Assembly: GCA_947626425.1 (NCBI GenBank)
Contig: CANQRX010000027.1
Span: forward strand, 1-15,074
Reading direction: 5' to 3'
DNA from: an uncultured Bacilli bacterium
Lineage (GTDB): Bacteria; Bacillota_I; Bacilli_A; RF39; UBA660
DNA: 15,074 nucleotides
Within the stretch, counting starts at the first letter, position 1. Every line of letters starts with the position of its first letter. The notes under the pieces are model-generated. The model saw only the letters and a program-made list of their open reading frames with translations. It was not told where the DNA came from and did not search any database. The position numbers and the translations under genes are program-made. Below, in pieces: positions 12,369 to 15,074 of the stretch.

Positions 12369-14528
12369 TCAATTCTTCTTTTTTGATGATGATTTAATTG
12401 GTTTAGGTAACGCTTCTTTTCGTGAAAGATTTAAGCGACCACGACTATCATAGTCCATTGCTTTAACTAAAATTTTATCCCCAACTTTAACTAAATCACT
12501 TGGTTTATTAATATGTTCATGAGCCATCTGTGATACATGAACTAAGCCTTCACAACCACTCCAAAGCGATACAAAACAACCAAAATCTTCAACCTTTGTT
12601 ACAACACCTTCGTAAATTTTTCCCATTTCCACTTCACGAACAACATCTAAAATCATTTTTTTCGTGGTTTCAATTATTTCTTGATCAGTATGATAAATAA
12701 TAACTCGACCATCATCTTCTAAATCTACTTTAACAGCATCTTTATCATTAACCGTTTTAACGTGACTAGCATCGAGAATTATTTTGGTAATCATTTCTCC
12801 ACCTCGACCAATAACATCTTTAATTTTATCAGGATTAATTTGGAAAGTAGCAATCTTAGGTGCATAAGGACTTAATTCCGTCCGTGGTTTAGAAATACAA
12901 TCATTCATCACATCCAAAATTTGTAAACGAGCTTTTTTAGCCTGCGCTAGAGCTTCTTTTAAAATATTTTTAGTTACACCTTTAATTTTAATATCCATTT
13001 GCAAAGCCGTAATTCCATTAGATGTTCCGGCAACTTTAAAATCCATGTCGCCCATATGGTCTTCTAAACCTTGAATGTCCGTTAAAATTGTATAATTTTT
13101 ATTATCTTCACTTGTTATTAAACCCATCGCAATTCCGGCAACAGGGGCTTTAATTGGAACTCCAGCAGCCATTAGGGATAGACAACCTGCACATATAGTA
13201 GCTTGACTAGACGAACCATTACTTTCTAAAATTTCGGAAACAACTCGAATTGTATATGGAAATTCTTCTTCACTAGGAATTACTTGAGCAAGGGCTCTTT
13301 CGCCTAAAGCTCCATGACCAATTTCCCTCCGACCAGGGGCTCCATATCTCCCAATTTCACCAACTGAAAAAGCCGGAAAATTGTAATGAAGCATAAATCT
13401 TTTACTATCTTCAATTCCTAAACCATCCAAAATTTGATGTTCGCCAATCGCTCCTAATGTTGTCGTTGCTAAACTTTGCGTTTGACCGCGTGTAAAAATC
13501 GCTGAACCATGCGTTCTTGCTAAAACATCTACCACCGCATCCAAAGGTCTTATTTCATCCGTTTTTCTGCCATCAGGTCGAATCTTATCTTCAGTTATCA
13601 ACTTACGAACAATTTTTCCTTCCAATCGATCAACAATTTTTGTAACTTGCTTAATTTTATTTTCTAATTCTTCATCAGTTGCATAAACTTCTTCAAAATG
13701 ACTAATCGTATCCGCTTTAACTTTTAAAACCGCATCTTGACTTGCTAATTTATCCTTAATAGTTATTCCTTTTAACATTTCCTCATAAGCAAAAGTTTCA
13801 ACTTCCTTAACCAAATCTTCATCTAAAGTGGCTTTTTCCAAAACTACTTTTTCTTTACCAATTTCATCAATAATCTTTTGTTGAAATTCACATAATTTCT
13901 TTATTTCTTCATGACCAGCCATCATCGCATCTAACATTTTAGATTCACTTAACTGATTAGCTCCCGCTTCAACCATACAAATGGCATCCTTCGTTCCAGC
14001 CACCGTTAAATTTAATTCACTTTTTTCTAATTCATCAGCCGTCGGATTAAAAATAAAATTCTTACCAATTTTCCCAACTACTACACCACCAACAGGGCCA
14101 TCAAACGGAATTTCGGATATTCCCAAAGCCAAAGATGAACCAAATAATGCTGTCATAACTGGAGAATTATCAACATCAACTGATAAAACCATATTAACAA
14201 CTTGAATTTCATTTCGTAAATTTTCATCGAACATCGGGCGCAAAGGACGATCAATTAACCGAGCTGCTAAAGTTGCTTCATCGGTAGGTCGACCTTCTCT
14301 TTTAATGAATCCTCCCGGAATCTTCCCAACTGAATACAATTTTTCTTGATATAAAACTTGCAAAGGAAAAAAATCTTGAGTTACCATCGTTTTCCCCATA
14401 ACAACTGTTGTTAAAACAGCCGTATCACCATATCTAACTAAAACAGCCGCATTGGCTTGTTTAGCTATATGACCAGTCTCGACAACTAATTTTCTTCCCA
14501 AAAAGTCTAATTCAAATACTTTTTTCAT
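12369..14528 (-). CDS. pnp: Polyribonucleotide nucleotidyltransferase (PNPase)
   Basis: A 719-residue 3'-5' phosphorolytic exoribonuclease, which with phosphate degrades RNA to nucleoside diphosphates and works as a ring-shaped trimer. Order of domains: RNase PH-like 1 (about 10-215), an all-helical linker, RNase PH-like 2 (about 305-530) with SNGSSSQAT in the phosphate site and DIQGLEDHMGDMDFKVAGT carrying the metal-binding acids, a KH domain with the GRGG loop, and an S1 domain (GKIYEGVVTKVEDFGCFVSL to LNLSRKEAL). Length is close to the B. subtilis enzyme (705). The ATG at 14528 has GGAGG (14538-14534) five bases upstream. An in-frame longer start would read into the intercistronic hairpin. 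Arginine is mostly CGT, CGA and CGC, typical of a well-expressed core gene. It follows rpsO as in most bacteria. Confidence 0.98.
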   Translation of the reverse strand: MKKVFELDFLGRKLVVETGHIAKQANAAVLVRYGDTAVLTTVVMGKTMVTQDFFPLQVLYQEKLYSVGKIPGGFIKREGRPTDEATLAARLIDRPLRPMFDENLRNEIQVVNMVLSVDVDNSPVMTALFGSSLALGISEIPFDGPVGGVVVGKIGKNFIFNPTADELEKSELNLTVAGTKDAICMVEAGANQLSESKMLDAMMAGHEEIKKLCEFQQKIIDEIGKEKVVLEKATLDEDLVKEVETFAYEEMLKGITIKDKLASQDAVLKVKADTISHFEEVYATDEELENKIKQVTKIVDRLEGKIVRKLITEDKIRPDGRKTDEIRPLDAVVDVLARTHGSAIFTRGQTQSLATTTLGAIGEHQILDGLGIEDSKRFMLHYNFPAFSVGEIGRYGAPGRREIGHGALGERALAQVIPSEEEFPYTIRVVSEILESNGSSSQATICAGCLSLMAAGVPIKAPVAGIAMGLITSEDNKNYTILTDIQGLEDHMGDMDFKVAGTSNGITALQMDIKIKGVTKNILKEALAQAKKARLQILDVMNDCISKPRTELSPYAPKIATFQINPDKIKDVIGRGGEMITKIILDASHVKTVNDKDAVKVDLEDDGRVIIYHTDQEIIETTKKMILDVVREVEMGKIYEGVVTKVEDFGCFVSLWSGCEGLVHVSQMAHEHINKPSDLVKVGDKILVKAMDYDSRGRLNLSRKEALPKPIKSSSKKKN

Positions 14529-14547
14529 TAAAACCTCCAATTTGTTT

Positions 14548-14573
14548 AAAAAAGACACTAAAAATTTTAGTGC
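14548..14573 (-). terminator. Intercistronic hairpin between rpsO and pnp
   Basis: CACTAAAA (14556-14563) pairs with TTTTAGTG (14565-14572). On the minus strand the stem is followed by TC and six T (14553-14548). It begins directly at the rpsO stop and has terminator form, so it would reduce pnp transcription relative to rpsO or act as a processing site. A terminator at this junction is known from E. coli. Confidence 0.75.
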
Positions 14574-14843
14574 CTATTTTCTTAAATTTAATTTTTTGAT
14601 AACTTCACGATAAGATACAACATCGTTTTCTTTTAAATAATTTAATAATTTTTTACGACGTCCAACCATCTTTTGTAATCCTCTTTTAGAATGATAATCG
14701 TGAATATGTTCATTTAAGTGAACAGTTAAATTATTAATATTTTCAGTTAAAAGAGCAATTTGAACTTCAGTAGATCCAACATCATTTTTATCTTTTTGAA
14801 AGTTTTTAATAATTTCACTTTTTCTTTCTTTAGTCATTGCCAT
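14574..14843 (-). CDS. rpsO: 30S ribosomal protein S15
   Basis: An 89-residue protein, exactly the usual length of bacterial S15, which binds the central domain of 16S rRNA early in 30S assembly. The family blocks DVGSTEVQIALLTENINNLT, HDYHSKRGLQKMVGRRKKLL and LNYLKENDVVSYREVIKKLNLR are all present. The ATG at 14843 (MAMTKERK) is chosen because GGAGG at 14856-14852 lies eight bases upstream. A longer in-frame start at 14864 would overlap this ribosome site. First gene of the rpsO-pnp operon, with a structured leader upstream. Confidence 0.98.
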   Translation of the reverse strand: MAMTKERKSEIIKNFQKDKNDVGSTEVQIALLTENINNLTVHLNEHIHDYHSKRGLQKMVGRRKKLLNYLKENDVVSYREVIKKLNLRK

Positions 14844-14927
14844 ATAAATTTCCTCCTTCTTCATTATTAATCGGTTTAACTTAAGTTATATGAAAGAGGT
14901 CCATAATAACCTAAGAAAAACTTCTTC
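14844..14927 (-). promoter_or_regulatory. Structured rpsO leader, possible S15 autoregulatory site
   Basis: From the promoter the transcript has a leader of about 84 bases. Two pairings are mutually exclusive: GTTAT (14885-14889) with ATAAC (14906-14910), extended by TTA/TAA across one mismatch, or AGGT (14897-14900) with ACCT (14909-14912). A further stem, TAAGAA (14912-14917) with TTCTTA (14925-14930), overlaps its 5' end. S15 represses its own mRNA in several phyla by binding leader folds of varied shape. Whether this leader does so is inference. Confidence 0.4.
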
Positions 14928-14933
14928 TTACAT

Positions 14934-14962
14934 AGTATAGCTTAGTTAAGGGAAAAAAGCAA
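14934..14962 (-). promoter_or_regulatory. Sigma-A promoter of rpsO-pnp
   Basis: On the minus strand TTGCTT (14962-14957), a 17-base spacer and TATACT (14939-14934), 91 bases upstream of the S15 start codon. Confidence 0.75.
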
Positions 14963-14976
14963 ACATTATTTTTCCC
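14950..14976. repeat. Inverted repeat overlapping the rpsO -35 box
   Basis: GGGAAAAA (14950-14957) and TTTTTCCC (14969-14976) are perfect arms around an 11-base loop containing most of the -35 box. It could be an operator or the terminator of a gene lying beyond the window. No clean T run follows on the minus strand. From 14977 to 15074 I see no gene or further structure. Confidence 0.4.
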
Positions 14977-15074
14977 AAAACGGCATAAAAATTACACGTT
15001 TTTGAAACTTACCAAAGAAAAAATAATGCCAACAACATTTACTTTTTTAATCAGGCTTATAACATTAATTATAA

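Noticed and set aside
13981..14205. 74-codon plus-strand frame inside pnp
   Set aside because: Antisense to the first RNase PH domain of PNPase; no start signal.
1..15074. CRISPR arrays, tRNA, rRNA, transposases or integrases
   Set aside because: Looked for on both strands. I found no regularly spaced repeats, cloverleaf-like sequence, or transposase/integrase motifs.

Overview
The window is very AT-rich DNA using the standard genetic code (TGG for Trp; TGA ends the hybrid kinase and PNPase). It carries three endospore genes (spoIIIAH, gerE, gerM) and the conserved pair rpsO-pnp. This points to a spore-forming Bacillota. Low GC, GerE and strong AGGAGG-type ribosome sites suggest the Bacilli/Erysipelotrichia side, but I cannot place the lineage from this sequence alone.

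Layout. 1-1346: an AAA_14/DUF4143 ATPase on the minus strand with hairpins downstream. 1347-2391: spoIIIAH then gerE on the plus strand, each with its own candidate sporulation promoter (sigma-E type before spoIIIAH, sigma-K type before gerE). 2392-3994: a toxin-antitoxin module with an MqsR-like toxin and an antitoxin that joins an MqsA-type zinc ribbon and HTH to a Panacea/SocA-like (DUF4065) domain; it has a consensus promoter overlapped by a palindrome. Similar hairpin sequences lie on either side of the module. 3995-9689: four minus-strand genes, which read in transcription order are a duplicated pRiA4b ORF-3-like protein, an AMP-forming acyl-CoA synthetase-like enzyme, a seven-helix hybrid histidine kinase, and an HPt-receiver protein. 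The last two overlap by 4 bases and form a phosphorelay with no DNA-binding output in the window. 9802-10704: gerM, divergent from that block. 10867-12063: a second AAA_14/DUF4143 ATPase with a consensus promoter and its own terminator. 12294-15074: rpsO-pnp on the minus strand with promoter, structured leader, intercistronic hairpin and terminator.

How the genes fit together. SpoIIIAH and GerM both belong to the SpoIIIA-SpoIIQ channel that links mother cell and forespore in engulfing spore formers, and GerE is the last mother-cell regulator. The window therefore holds scattered pieces of the mother-cell programme, interleaved with accessory modules (two ATPases, one TA pair). Arginine codon use separates the two classes: PNPase and GerE mostly use CGN, whereas the second ATPase uses almost only AGA and much ATA for Ile, as expected of a more recent arrival.

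I found no CRISPR array, tRNA, rRNA, transposase or integrase. The most unusual items are the MqsR/MqsA-Panacea fusion module and its flanking repeats, the stand-alone spoIIIAH with its own sigma-E-type promoter, the two ATPase paralogues with different codon histories, and the phosphorelay lacking an output domain.
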